A program made the translations under genes and the position numbers. Shown here piece by piece: positions 41,106 through 50,321 of a DNA stretch of 64,000 nt. The notes beneath the pieces are model-generated. The model was not told the DNA's origin. It made no database searches and saw nothing but the letters and a program-made list of their open reading frames with translations. The stretch is from positions 1-64,000 of the forward strand of contig JBMOOM010000050.1 in NCBI GenBank assembly GCA_049323275.1. Reading direction: 5' to 3'. The first letter of the stretch is position 1. The number at the start of each line of letters is the position of its first letter. The stretch comes from Taklimakanibacter sp049323275. GTDB lineage: Bacteria; Pseudomonadota; Alphaproteobacteria; Rhizobiales; Aestuariivirgaceae.

Positions 41106-42225
41106 GATTCATGAAACCGATATCGCGATCATCGGCGGCGGCATCGCCGGCATGGCCTCGGCCTATCATCTCGCTGAAGCCGGCAGGCGCGTGACGCTGC
41201 TCGAGAAAGGAGCGGCGGGCGCCCAGGCGAGCGGCGTCAATTTCGGAGGCCTGCGCACCAATGGCCGCGCCATGTCTGAGCTTTCCCTGAGCCTCAGGGC
41301 ACGCGCCATCTGGCGGAAGCTGAAAGACCTGATCGGGCACGATTGCGAGACGGAATTCACCGGCCATGTCGAGATCTGCGATCGCGAGGATCATCTTGCG
41401 GCGGTCGAGAAATGGGCGCCCGAGGCCAATGAACTGGGCGTCGGCGCCGAGATGCTGTCGGCAACCGGGATCGCCAGGCGCTTTCCCTGGATCGGCCGGC
41501 GCATGCTGGGCGGATGTTTTGTCGCGGCCGACGGCGCGGCCAATCCACGCCTGGTGACGCCCGTCCTCGCGCGCGCCGTGCGCAGGCTCGGCGTCGTGGT
41601 CCGCGAGCAGGAACCGGTGACATCGGTCGCTCATGCGAATGGCCGTTTCGAGATCGAGACCGGCAAGGGCGCCAGGATCCGCAGCGCCATTCTCGTCAAT
41701 GCCGCCGGCGCCTGGGGCGCCCGCATCGCCAGGCAGCTCGGCGAGGACTATCCGCTCGATGTCATGGCGCCGCAAATGGTGGTGAGCGAGCCCTTTCAGC
41801 GCCAGGTGACGGCGACGGTCGATTATCCGGTCAATGGCCGCTTCTTCTATGCCCGTCAGATCGGACGCGGCAATCTGCTCTTCGGCCGGGGACCCGGCCG
41901 CGCCGATCTCGACACGTCGCGCGCTGCCTATGTGCCGCAGAATGTCTTCGATGCATCGCGGGTCGCGATCGACATCCTGCCGATGCTGAAGGGCCGCACC
42001 TTCCTGCGCACATGGGCGGGTGTCGAAGGCAAGACGCCGGACTCGCTTCCGATCTTAGGGCCGAGTCCGGTCCATGACGGGCTGATCCATGCCTTCGGAT
42101 TTTCCGGCCACGGTTTCCAGCTCGGCCCGGCGACCGGTGCGGTCGTGGCCGATCTCATCCTTAAGGGCCGGACTACGACCGACATAGCGGGCTTCAGCCC
42201 ACGCCGCTTCGAGAAGAAGAAATGA
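41098..42225 (+). CDS. DAO-family FAD-dependent amine/amino acid dehydrogenase subunit (HcnC/OoxB-like)
   Basis: 375 aa. FAD motif DIAIIGGGIAGMASAYHLAEAG is at 7-28; the C-terminal GFSGHGFQLGPATG closes the FAD site as in D-amino acid dehydrogenases. This is the catalytic subunit that oxidises a C-N bond, such as in an opine, D-amino acid, sarcosine or hydroxyproline. Eight bases overlap with the preceding gene. Its neighbours, an ALDH of KGSA type, an aminotransferase and a C-N lyase, support an amino-compound substrate. Confidence 0.88.
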   Translation: MAEIHETDIAIIGGGIAGMASAYHLAEAGRRVTLLEKGAAGAQASGVNFGGLRTNGRAMSELSLSLRARAIWRKLKDLIGHDCETEFTGHVEICDREDHLAAVEKWAPEANELGVGAEMLSATGIARRFPWIGRRMLGGCFVAADGAANPRLVTPVLARAVRRLGVVVREQEPVTSVAHANGRFEIETGKGARIRSAILVNAAGAWGARIARQLGEDYPLDVMAPQMVVSEPFQRQVTATVDYPVNGRFFYARQIGRGNLLFGRGPGRADLDTSRAAYVPQNVFDASRVAIDILPMLKGRTFLRTWAGVEGKTPDSLPILGPSPVHDGLIHAFGFSGHGFQLGPATGAVVADLILKGRTTTDIAGFSPRRFEKKK

Positions 42226-42227
42226 GA

Positions 42228-42770
42228 TCACGCGACGCGCTTGAGCTCGATCCGGGTCGGATCCTGGACCGGCGCGGGCAATACCGGCTCGTTCTTGATC
42301 TCGCGCAGCACGACGAAGCTGTCATAACGCGAGAACTGCACCTCGCCGGCCAGCATCTCACGTGACAATTCCTCATAGGCCGCGAGATCGGCGCAGTCGA
42401 AGCGCAGCATGTAGTCATAGGGGCCGGCCAGGCCGAAGCAGCTGGTGATCTCGGTGATGCGCCGCACGATGCGCTCGAAGGTCTGGAAGTCGTGCGCGCC
42501 GTGCGTTTTCAGCGACACCGCCGCGAGGATGGTCACATTGGAATAGAGTCTGGTCCAGTAGACCTGAGCGCGGTAGCCCTTGACCAGGCCGAGCTTCTCG
42601 AGCCGGCGCACCCGCTTGTGGCAGGGGCTGGGCGAGATGCCGACGAGGGTGGAGAGGTCCTGATTGGTGATCCGGCCGTTCTTCTGCAGCTCCACCAGGA
42701 TCTTGATGTCGATGCGGTCGACCTTGTTGTGCAGCGGCGTCCCTTCGGATTTCGGAAAATGTGCGTTCAT
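42228..42770 (-). CDS. Lrp/AsnC-family transcriptional regulator
   Basis: 180 aa. HTH occupies about residues 17-65 (ITNQDLSTLVGISPSPCHKRVRRLEKLG), followed by the RAM ligand-binding domain with the segment CFGLAGPYDYMLRF. These proteins sense amino acids. The stop is 2 nt from the convergent DAO gene stop; the start is divergent from the LysR gene. A 10-bp palindrome ATAGTACTAT overlaps the start codon region (42769-42778) and may be an autoregulatory site. Likely controls the amino-compound island. Confidence 0.9.
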   Translation of the reverse strand: MNAHFPKSEGTPLHNKVDRIDIKILVELQKNGRITNQDLSTLVGISPSPCHKRVRRLEKLGLVKGYRAQVYWTRLYSNVTILAAVSLKTHGAHDFQTFERIVRRITEITSCFGLAGPYDYMLRFDCADLAAYEELSREMLAGEVQFSRYDSFVVLREIKNEPVLPAPVQDPTRIELKRVA

Positions 42771-42860
42771 AGTACTATCCTCAGCGGATCTCCCTTCAGT
42801 ATTTCCGACAGGTCATCACCGGAGCGGCCGACCAGGCAAACGAAAAGATGGAAGCTCTGA

Positions 42861-43757
42861 ATGAGAAATTTGCACTCTGACGTCCCGATGATGGCCTGGC
42901 TGCACACTTTGGTCGCCTTCGAGGCGACGGCGCGCCATGGCAGCGTCAAGCAGGCGGCCGACGAATTGTCGCTGACGCCCGGCGCCGTCAGCCGCCAGAT
43001 CAAGCATCTGGAGGAATCGATCAACGCCGTGCTCTTCCAGCGCGGCCATAATTCGATCGAGCTGACCGAGGTGGGCCGGGTGTTCCTGGCCAAGGCGCAT
43101 GTGGCGCTCGCCGCCGTGCGCACCGGCGTCCAGGAGGTCTATGGCCTGGCGACGCGCCTGACCGTCAAGGTGCCCTTCACGCTGATGCAGCGCTGGCTCA
43201 TTCCGCGGCTCGGCGAGTTCCGCAAGGCGCATCCCGCCACCGATCTCAGGCTGCGCACCATGCCTCCGCCCGCCGGCGACCAGACCGATATCGAGATCGT
43301 CTATCTACGCGGCGAGCCGCGCGCCGATGTCGAATTGGGCGTCTTGTTTCTCCTCGACCGCACCGTGCCGATCTGCCGCGCCGATCTCATTCCGGCGAGC
43401 GCCGCGCCTCTCGCGCCGGAGCGGCTCCTGGCCTATCCGATCCTGCAGGACACGCCCGATGGCTGGTCGTGGCATCAATGGTGCCGGCAGCAGGGCATCG
43501 CCTATCAGCCGCAGAAGAACGTGCTGATCTTCGACACCGACGAGGCCTCTATCGATGCCTGCCTCGCCGGTCTCGGCATCGCCCAGGCGAACATGGCCTT
43601 CATATCGCCGATCCTGGCGCGTGACGACCTCGCCATGCCATGCGGCGCCAGGGGCGCGATACTGGGCGGCTATTATGCGGTGATCCGCAACGCCAACCCG
43701 GCGGCGGATGTTTTCGTCGACTGGCTGAAGACGGCCGGGCTGGAAGCCGGGTCGTAA
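42861..43757 (+). CDS. LysR-family transcriptional regulator (GcvA-like)
   Basis: 298 aa. N-terminal winged HTH (FEATARHGSVKQAADELSLTPGAVSRQIKHLE) and a C-terminal periplasmic-binding-protein-like effector domain. HTH and length fit GcvA-type LysR proteins that respond to amino acids or organic acids. ATG at 42861 is used; ATGs at 42888 and 42891 are also possible. Divergent from the Lrp gene with 90 bp between. It may share control of the lyase/dehydrogenase genes. Confidence 0.9.
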   Translation: MRNLHSDVPMMAWLHTLVAFEATARHGSVKQAADELSLTPGAVSRQIKHLEESINAVLFQRGHNSIELTEVGRVFLAKAHVALAAVRTGVQEVYGLATRLTVKVPFTLMQRWLIPRLGEFRKAHPATDLRLRTMPPPAGDQTDIEIVYLRGEPRADVELGVLFLLDRTVPICRADLIPASAAPLAPERLLAYPILQDTPDGWSWHQWCRQQGIAYQPQKNVLIFDTDEASIDACLAGLGIAQANMAFISPILARDDLAMPCGARGAILGGYYAVIRNANPAADVFVDWLKTAGLEAGS

Positions 43758-43768
43758 ATTCACCGTCA

Positions 43769-43867
43769 TGCTGAGGTGGCCGCGTAGCGGCCCTCGAAGC
43801 ATCCTTCGGGATGAAGCGGTAACGTTGAAACAAACCCTTCGAGGCTCGCTACGCTCGCACCTCAGGG
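43769..43867. repeat. Extended palindromic intergenic repeat (REP-like)
   Basis: Left arm at 43770-43800 (CTGAGGTG..GCGTAGCG..CCTCGAAG) pairs with right arm 43835-43867 (CTTCGAGG..CGCTACGC..CACCTCAG). The inner part contains CATCC-TTCG-GGATG at 43800-43813, a UUCG-tetraloop hairpin. Such elements are repeated in many rhizobial genomes; it lies between convergent LysR and rpe genes and could also stop transcription. Confidence 0.7.
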
Positions 43868-43878
43868 TAAGGGGGAAG

Positions 43879-44553
43879 TCACGCAGCGATGCTGGTGGCG
43901 CCGGTGCGGATCGCGGCGATGTTGCGGCCATAGGCCTTGGCGTCGCCCTTGAACACGGCCGAGCCCGCGACCAGCGCATTGGCGCCGGCCTTCACGACCA
44001 GCGGCGCCGTTTCGGCAGTGATGCCGCCATCGACCTCGATATCGATATCGCGGCCCTGGACGAGATCGCGCGTCTCGCGGATCTTTTCGATCATGCCCGG
44101 GATGAAGCTCTGGCCGCCGAAGCCCGGATTGACGGTCATCACCAGGATGAGGTCGAGCCGGTCGAGCACATGTTTGATATGGGCGACGGGTGTCGACGGA
44201 TTGAGCGCGACGCCGGCCTTCTTTCCGAGCGCCTTGATCGTCTGCAGCGAGCGGTCGAGATGCGGGCCTGCCTCGGCGTGAACGGTGATGATGTCGGCGC
44301 CGGCCTTGGCGAAGGCTTCGAGATAGCGGTCGGCCGGCGCAATCATCAGATGCACGTCGAAGATTTTCTTCGTCACCGGCCGGATCGCCGCCATCACCGG
44401 CGGGCCGAAGGTGATGTTGGGCACGAAATGCCCGTCCATCACGTCGATATGGATCCAGTCGGCGCCCGCTTCATCGACGGCGCGCACCTCCTCGCCGAGC
44501 CTGGCGAAATCGGCGGAGAGGATGGACGGCGCGATATGAAGCGGGCGGCTCAT
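43879..44553 (-). CDS. rpe: Ribulose-phosphate 3-epimerase
   Basis: 224-aa TIM-barrel enzyme that interconverts D-ribulose 5-phosphate and D-xylulose 5-phosphate. Metal and catalytic residues appear in the family order: IDVMDGHFVPN, DVHLMI, TVNPGFGGQ and EVDGGI. Length is typical. It lies 16 nt after the gap gene and is probably co-transcribed with it. A central-metabolism gene, or possibly a copy serving the pentose-linked routes of the window. Confidence 0.96.
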   Translation of the reverse strand: MSRPLHIAPSILSADFARLGEEVRAVDEAGADWIHIDVMDGHFVPNITFGPPVMAAIRPVTKKIFDVHLMIAPADRYLEAFAKAGADIITVHAEAGPHLDRSLQTIKALGKKAGVALNPSTPVAHIKHVLDRLDLILVMTVNPGFGGQSFIPGMIEKIRETRDLVQGRDIDIEVDGGITAETAPLVVKAGANALVAGSAVFKGDAKAYGRNIAAIRTGATSIAA

Positions 44554-44569
44554 GCTCGGATATGCCTGA

Positions 44570-45577
<1,008 letters not shown>

Positions 45578-45747
45578 GTCTTCTCTCCTCTTCGGCAGAC
45601 TTAAAATGAGCAGGGCCCGCTTTATAGACGACTGGCCGGCAGGGGGAAGGGAAAATGGCCGGGGCGGGACGAAGGGCCGCCTGCCGGATGCCCTTCCGGC
45701 AGTTATGCGTCATCAACATAGCTGAGCTTACATTAGCTATAGATAAT

Positions 45748-45761
45748 ATAAGCTTGCTTAT
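45748..45761. promoter_or_regulatory. Palindrome ATAAGC-TT-GCTTAT, candidate MarR operator
   Basis: A perfect 14-bp palindrome ends 18 nt before the MarR start codon. An overlapping wider pair, AGCTTA (45725-45730) and TAAGCT (45749-45754), and a TAGATAAT -10-like box at 45740-45747 lie beside it. The layout fits MarR autorepression by blocking RNA polymerase. Confidence 0.55.
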
Positions 45762-45779
45762 TATTTGACGGGCTCCTAG

Positions 45780-46265
45780 ATGTCATCCGTCATGAAACCC
45801 GAACATGCATCCATTGGTCTTCTGCTGATCGATACCGGGCGCCTTTTGCGCAAGCGGTTCGAGCAGAATGTCCGCGGCACCGGCCTGACCCGCGCGCAAT
45901 GGCAGGTCCTTAAAGAGATTTATGTCCAGGAGGGCTTGAACCAGGGCGCCCTGGCGGAGCTTCTGGAGGTCGAGCCCATCACCGTCGGCCGCCTGGTCGA
46001 CCGGCTCGAGCAGGCCGGCCTCATCGAGCGCCGCCCGCACCCGACCGACCGCCGCGCCTGGTCGCTTTATTTGCTGCCGGCGGCGCATCCGTTGCTGGAG
46101 ACCCTCAAGGGCATTGCCGGCGAGACGCGCGCCGAGCTGCTCCAGGGGATGAGCGACAGCGAGATCGACGAGGCGATGCGCCTCCTCGCTAAGATGAAAG
46201 ACAATCTCATCGCCATCATGAGCGATGCGGGCGATGAGCGGAGAGTTGGAAATGGCCGCCGTTGA
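45780..46265 (+). CDS. MarR-family transcriptional regulator
   Basis: 161 aa. Winged helix at about 35-100, with EVEPITVGRLVDRLEQAGLI as recognition helix and RRPHPTDRRAW as the wing. Start codon at 45780 has a weak ribosome site; an in-frame ATG at 45792 is possible. The gene overlaps the EmrA-like start by 14 nt, so the regulator leads its own efflux operon. Likely released from DNA by a toxic or aromatic compound. Confidence 0.93.
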   Translation: MSSVMKPEHASIGLLLIDTGRLLRKRFEQNVRGTGLTRAQWQVLKEIYVQEGLNQGALAELLEVEPITVGRLVDRLEQAGLIERRPHPTDRRAWSLYLLPAAHPLLETLKGIAGETRAELLQGMSDSEIDEAMRLLAKMKDNLIAIMSDAGDERRVGNGRR

Positions 46266-47400
46266 AGCAAAGACAGAAAAGCGCGAGACCTCGGAAGCCC
46301 GCGAGCCCGGCAAGGTCGTAGATCTGCCGGTCGTGCCGAAGCGGCGCAACAAGCGCAAGCTCCTGCGCATCAGCCTCCTCACCCTGGGCCCGCTGGTGGC
46401 CCTGGCCGTGGCCGGCGAGATGTATCTGGCGGGCGGGCGTTTTGTCGAAACCGACAATGCCTATATCCAGGCCGCGATCATGAATGTCACGACCGACGTG
46501 GCGGGCACCGTCGCCGATGTCGCGGTGCATGAGAACGAGCATGTCGAGAAGGGCGCGCTTCTGTTCAGGCTCGATGACGAGCCCTATCGCATCACGCTGG
46601 CCGGCGCCCAGGCGAAGCTCGGCATGGTGCGCAACGACCTGGTCGCCTTACAGGCGACCTATCGGCAGAATCTCTCTGCCATCGAGCAGGCCAAATCGTC
46701 GCTCGATTATGCCCAGGCGACCTATGACCGCCAGCTCAATCTGCAGCAGCGCGGCGTCGCCGCCCAGGCCTCCCTCGACCAGGCCCGCCGCGACCTCGAC
46801 ATGGCCAAGGAGCAGATGTCGGGCGCCCAGCGCGCCGCCGACGCCACCCTGTCGCAGCTCGACGGCAATGCCGATGGACCGGTCGACGATCATCCGCGCA
46901 TGCTCGAGGCCAAGGCCGAAATCGACAAGGCGCAGCGCGATCTGAATCGCGCCACCGTCTATGCGCCATGGTCCGGCACCGTCGCCAATGTCGAGAATCT
47001 GCGCGTCGGCTCCTATGTGACGGTCGGCCAGCCGGCGATGAGCCTCGTCGCCAGCAACGATCTCTGGGTCGAGGCCAATCCGAAGGAAACCGATCTCACC
47101 TATCTCAAGGTGGGTGACGAAGCCGAGGTCAGCGTCGATGCCTATCCGGGCAAGACCTGGAAGGCGAAAGTCACGAGTCTCAGCCCCGCGACCGGGTCCG
47201 AATTCTCCGTGCTGCCGCCGCAGAACGCCACCGGCAACTGGGTGAAAGTCGTCCAGCGCGTGCCCGTCAAGCTCGCCATCGAGAACGAAGCCGATGCGCC
47301 GCGCCTCACCTCGGGCATGAGCGTCGATGTGTCGATCGACACCGGCCATAGCCGCAGCCTGTGGTCGTTGTTCGGCTCGTCGGCTAAGGCTGCGGAGTAA
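46252..47400 (+). CDS. emrA: HlyD/EmrA-family membrane fusion protein
   Basis: 382-aa periplasmic adaptor anchored by one N-terminal membrane segment (ISLLTLGPLVALAVAGEMYL around 42-61). It then shows the split biotinyl-lipoyl domain (NVTTDVAGTVADV and YAPWSGTVANV), a helical hairpin and the barrel domain. ATG at 46252 is 6 nt after GGAGAG. It bridges the EmrB pump to an outer-membrane factor; no TolC gene is in the window. Part of the MarR-EmrA-EmrB operon. Confidence 0.9.
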   Translation: MAAVEAKTEKRETSEAREPGKVVDLPVVPKRRNKRKLLRISLLTLGPLVALAVAGEMYLAGGRFVETDNAYIQAAIMNVTTDVAGTVADVAVHENEHVEKGALLFRLDDEPYRITLAGAQAKLGMVRNDLVALQATYRQNLSAIEQAKSSLDYAQATYDRQLNLQQRGVAAQASLDQARRDLDMAKEQMSGAQRAADATLSQLDGNADGPVDDHPRMLEAKAEIDKAQRDLNRATVYAPWSGTVANVENLRVGSYVTVGQPAMSLVASNDLWVEANPKETDLTYLKVGDEAEVSVDAYPGKTWKAKVTSLSPATGSEFSVLPPQNATGNWVKVVQRVPVKLAIENEADAPRLTSGMSVDVSIDTGHSRSLWSLFGSSAKAAE

Positions 47401-47416
47401 CCCGAGAGAGCTCGCT

Positions 47417-48937
47417 ATGAGCGAAACCGTACAACATCGAGGCATCATCACGGTGTGCGTGATGCTCGCCACCATCATGCAGGCGCTCGACACGACGATC
47501 GCCAATGTCGCGCTGCCCTACATGATGGGCTCGCTCTCGGCCACCCTCGACCAGATCAACTGGGTCCTCACCTCTTACATCGTCGCCGCCGCCATCATGA
47601 TTCCGGTGACGGGATTCGTGGTGACGCGTTTCGGCCGCAAGCCGGTCTTCGTGATCGCCGTCGCCGGCTTCACCGTCGCCTCCGTCCTGTGCGGTCTCGC
47701 CACCTCGCTCGAGCAGATGGTGCTCTACCGCCTGCTGCAGGGCGTGTTCGGCGCCCCGCTGGTGCCGCTGTCGCAATCGGTGCTGCTCGATTCCTATCCG
47801 CGCGAGCGGCACGGCTCGGCCATGGCCATCTGGGGTGTCGGCGTGATGGTCGGTCCGATCCTGGGGCCCACGCTGGGCGGCTGGCTCACCGAATATTACA
47901 ACTGGCGCTGGGTGTTCTTCATCAACGTGCCGGTCGGCATTCTAACCATTGCCGGCCTGATGACCTATCTCTCCGATTCGCCGCGCACCAAGGCGAGCTT
48001 CGACTGGACCGGCTTTCTCCTGCTGGCCTTCGCCATCGGCGGCCTGCAGATGATGCTTGACCGTGGCGAGAATCTCGACTGGTTCTCCTCGGTCGAGATC
48101 ATGATCGAGGCCGGCATCGCCGTCACCGCCTTCTACATGTTCATCGTCCACATGATGACGGCGGACAATCCCTTCATCGATCCGAGGATCTTCGCCGACC
48201 GCAATTTCTCCATCGGCCTCATCGCCATCTTCATCGTCGGCATCATCCTGCTCGCCACCATGGCGCTGCTCACCCCGTTCCTGCAGCAGATCATGGGCTA
48301 TCCGGTGCTGACCGCCGGCCTCGTGATGGCGCCGCGCGGCATCGGCACCATGGTCGCCATGATGATCGTCGGCCGCGTCATCTCGCGCGTCGATCCGCGA
48401 TTTCTCTTCGCCTTCGGCCTGGTGCTGATCGCCTTCACTCTGTGGGAGATGATGTACTACACGACCGACGTGTCGCAGGCGACGATCATCCGAACCGGCA
48501 TCATACAGGGCGCCGGCCTGGGCTTCGTCTTCGTGCCGCTGTCGACCATCACTTTCGCCACCCTCGATCCGCGCTATCGCACCCAGGCGACATCCTTGTT
48601 CAGCCTGATGCGCAATATCGGCTCGAGCATCGGCATCTCGATCGTCATCTTCCTTCTGACCCGCAACACCGCGGTCATGCATGCCGATCTCGCCGCCCAG
48701 GTGACGCCCTTCAATCTCGGGCTCCATATGCCGGGGCTGAGCCAGATCTGGGACGTGACGACGTTGTCCGGCAAGGCGGCGCTCAATGCCGAGGTGACGA
48801 AGCAGTCGGCCGTCGTCGCTTACGCCAATGACTATCTGCTGATGATGTATGTGGCGCTCGCCACGCTGCCGCTCGCCTTCCTGCTGTCGAAGCCCTCCAA
48901 GCGGGGCGGCGCCGCTCCGGCGGTCGCGGCGGACTGA
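47417..48937 (+). CDS. emrB: DHA2-family (EmrB/QacA) multidrug MFS exporter
   Basis: 506-aa proton-driven exporter with about 14 membrane segments. Motif C of drug antiporters is GVGVMVGPILGPTLGGW, and the first segment carries QALDTTIANVALPYM, the DHA2 D1 motif. The start follows GAGAG, 16 nt after the EmrA stop. With the adaptor it expels hydrophobic toxic compounds across both membranes, under the MarR regulator. Confidence 0.92.
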   Translation: MSETVQHRGIITVCVMLATIMQALDTTIANVALPYMMGSLSATLDQINWVLTSYIVAAAIMIPVTGFVVTRFGRKPVFVIAVAGFTVASVLCGLATSLEQMVLYRLLQGVFGAPLVPLSQSVLLDSYPRERHGSAMAIWGVGVMVGPILGPTLGGWLTEYYNWRWVFFINVPVGILTIAGLMTYLSDSPRTKASFDWTGFLLLAFAIGGLQMMLDRGENLDWFSSVEIMIEAGIAVTAFYMFIVHMMTADNPFIDPRIFADRNFSIGLIAIFIVGIILLATMALLTPFLQQIMGYPVLTAGLVMAPRGIGTMVAMMIVGRVISRVDPRFLFAFGLVLIAFTLWEMMYYTTDVSQATIIRTGIIQGAGLGFVFVPLSTITFATLDPRYRTQATSLFSLMRNIGSSIGISIVIFLLTRNTAVMHADLAAQVTPFNLGLHMPGLSQIWDVTTLSGKAALNAEVTKQSAVVAYANDYLLMMYVALATLPLAFLLSKPSKRGGAAPAVAAD

Positions 48938-48949
48938 GCGCAATCAAAA

Positions 48950-49261
48950 TTACCGCTGCTCGGGCGGAATGTCCCTGATCCGCCGGCTATGCGCCTCGAT
49001 ATCGGCGTGGCTGTAGGACAGCGACATGCGCTTCTGCGAGGCCGGTCGTTTGGCGAGCGAGAGGCCGGGCCGCCATTCGGTCCTGGGCCGGATCGGCCGC
49101 GGCGCGAAGCCGCCGCCGCAATTCGGGCAGACATTGGCGAGCACATTCTCGGCACAGTCGGCGCAGAAGGTGCATTCATAGGTGCAGATCCGCGCCAGCG
49201 GCGAGGCGGGCGGAAGATCCTTGTCGCAATATTCGCAGTTCGGCCGCAGCTCCAAAGCCAT
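48950..49261 (-). CDS. DUF1272 zinc-ribbon protein
   Basis: 103-aa soluble protein. Eight Cys in pairs (CEYCDKDLPP, ICTYECTFCADCAE, VCPNCGG) form two zinc sites, the mark of DUF1272. The 35-residue C-terminal tail is basic and less conserved. Function of the family is unknown. AAGGAGG gives a strong ribosome site. It is convergent with emrB and divergent from the GlxA-type regulator. Confidence 0.9.
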   Translation of the reverse strand: MALELRPNCEYCDKDLPPASPLARICTYECTFCADCAENVLANVCPNCGGGFAPRPIRPRTEWRPGLSLAKRPASQKRMSLSYSHADIEAHSRRIRDIPPEQR

Positions 49262-49316
49262 CAGGATGGTCCTCCTTCGTGACAGGGACAGCCTATCCGG
49301 CTAAGCTCTGGCGTAA

Positions 49317-50315
49317 ATGCCAAAGAACCCTCGAAATCCGCCAAAACCCAGGACGGTCGAGATCGTCGTGTTTGCCGATCTCCAGCTCCTCGATGTCGCG
49401 GGGCCGTTGCAGGTCTTCGCGTCGGCGAACGACGTGGAGCGTCAGGCCGGACGTCCGGCGCCATACGCCATCAAGGTCGTGGCGCGCCGCTCGCCGGTGA
49501 GCACCTCCGCCGGACTTCCGCTGCTGGCCGCACGCCTCTCGCCGCCGGGCAAGCCCGTCGACACATTGATCATTGCCGGCGGGTCCAGTGTCCATGACGC
49601 CTGTTTGGACAGATCTCTGATCCGCTGGCTCGGCGCACGGGCGCGCAAGGCGCGACGGGTGGCGTCGGTCTGCACCGGCGCCTTCCTTCTCGGCGCGGCG
49701 GGCCTGCTCGACGGCCGGCGCGCCGTGACCCACTGGTCGGATTGCGAACGTCTCGCCAAGAGCTTCCCGACGGCGCGCGTGGACATGAACGCCATTTTCG
49801 TGCGCGACGGCGCGCTCTGGACCTCGGCCGGCGTCACCGCCGGCATCGATATGTCGCTCGCTCTCGTCGAGGAGGATGTCGGTCACGCGGCCGCCGCCGC
49901 GGTCGCGCGCGAGCTCGTGGTATTTCTCAGGCGCCCGGGCGGTCAGGCGCAATTCTCGGCCGTGCTGGGCTTCCAGGCGCAAAACGACACGTTCGACGAA
50001 CTGCATGGCTGGATGGCCGGGCATCTCGCCGAGGATCTGTCGGTCCCGGCGCTCGCACGGCGCACCGGCATGAGCGAGCGCAGCCTGTTGCGGCACTACC
50101 GGGCTCAAATGGGCGTCACGCCGGCGCGCGCCGTCGAGAAGATGCGGGTCGAAGCCGCCTGCCAGCTGCTCGCCACGACACGCGATCCCATAAAGCGGAT
50201 CGCGCGGCGCTGCGGCTTCGGATCGGAGGAGACGATGCGGCGCAGCTTCTTCCGCCAGATGGCAGTCGCGCCCCATGACTACCGGGGGCGCTTTTCGTCG
50301 CCGGCAGAGCCTTGA
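49317..50315 (+). CDS. GlxA-type AraC-family regulator with DJ-1/PfpI domain
   Basis: 332 aa. The first 190 residues form a DJ-1/PfpI-like domain (VFADLQLLDVAGPLQVF, SVCTGAFLLGAAGLL with the nucleophile-elbow Cys), and the last 100 an AraC double HTH (SVPALARRTGMSERSLLRHY, IKRIARRCGFGSEETMRRSF). Related proteins include GlxA, FtrA and GbdR, which respond to amines, arginine-type compounds or glycine betaine. Its targets cannot be inferred; it is divergent from the DUF1272 gene. Confidence 0.9.
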   Translation: MPKNPRNPPKPRTVEIVVFADLQLLDVAGPLQVFASANDVERQAGRPAPYAIKVVARRSPVSTSAGLPLLAARLSPPGKPVDTLIIAGGSSVHDACLDRSLIRWLGARARKARRVASVCTGAFLLGAAGLLDGRRAVTHWSDCERLAKSFPTARVDMNAIFVRDGALWTSAGVTAGIDMSLALVEEDVGHAAAAAVARELVVFLRRPGGQAQFSAVLGFQAQNDTFDELHGWMAGHLAEDLSVPALARRTGMSERSLLRHYRAQMGVTPARAVEKMRVEAACQLLATTRDPIKRIARRCGFGSEETMRRSFFRQMAVAPHDYRGRFSSPAEP

Positions 50316-50321
50316 TGAGTC

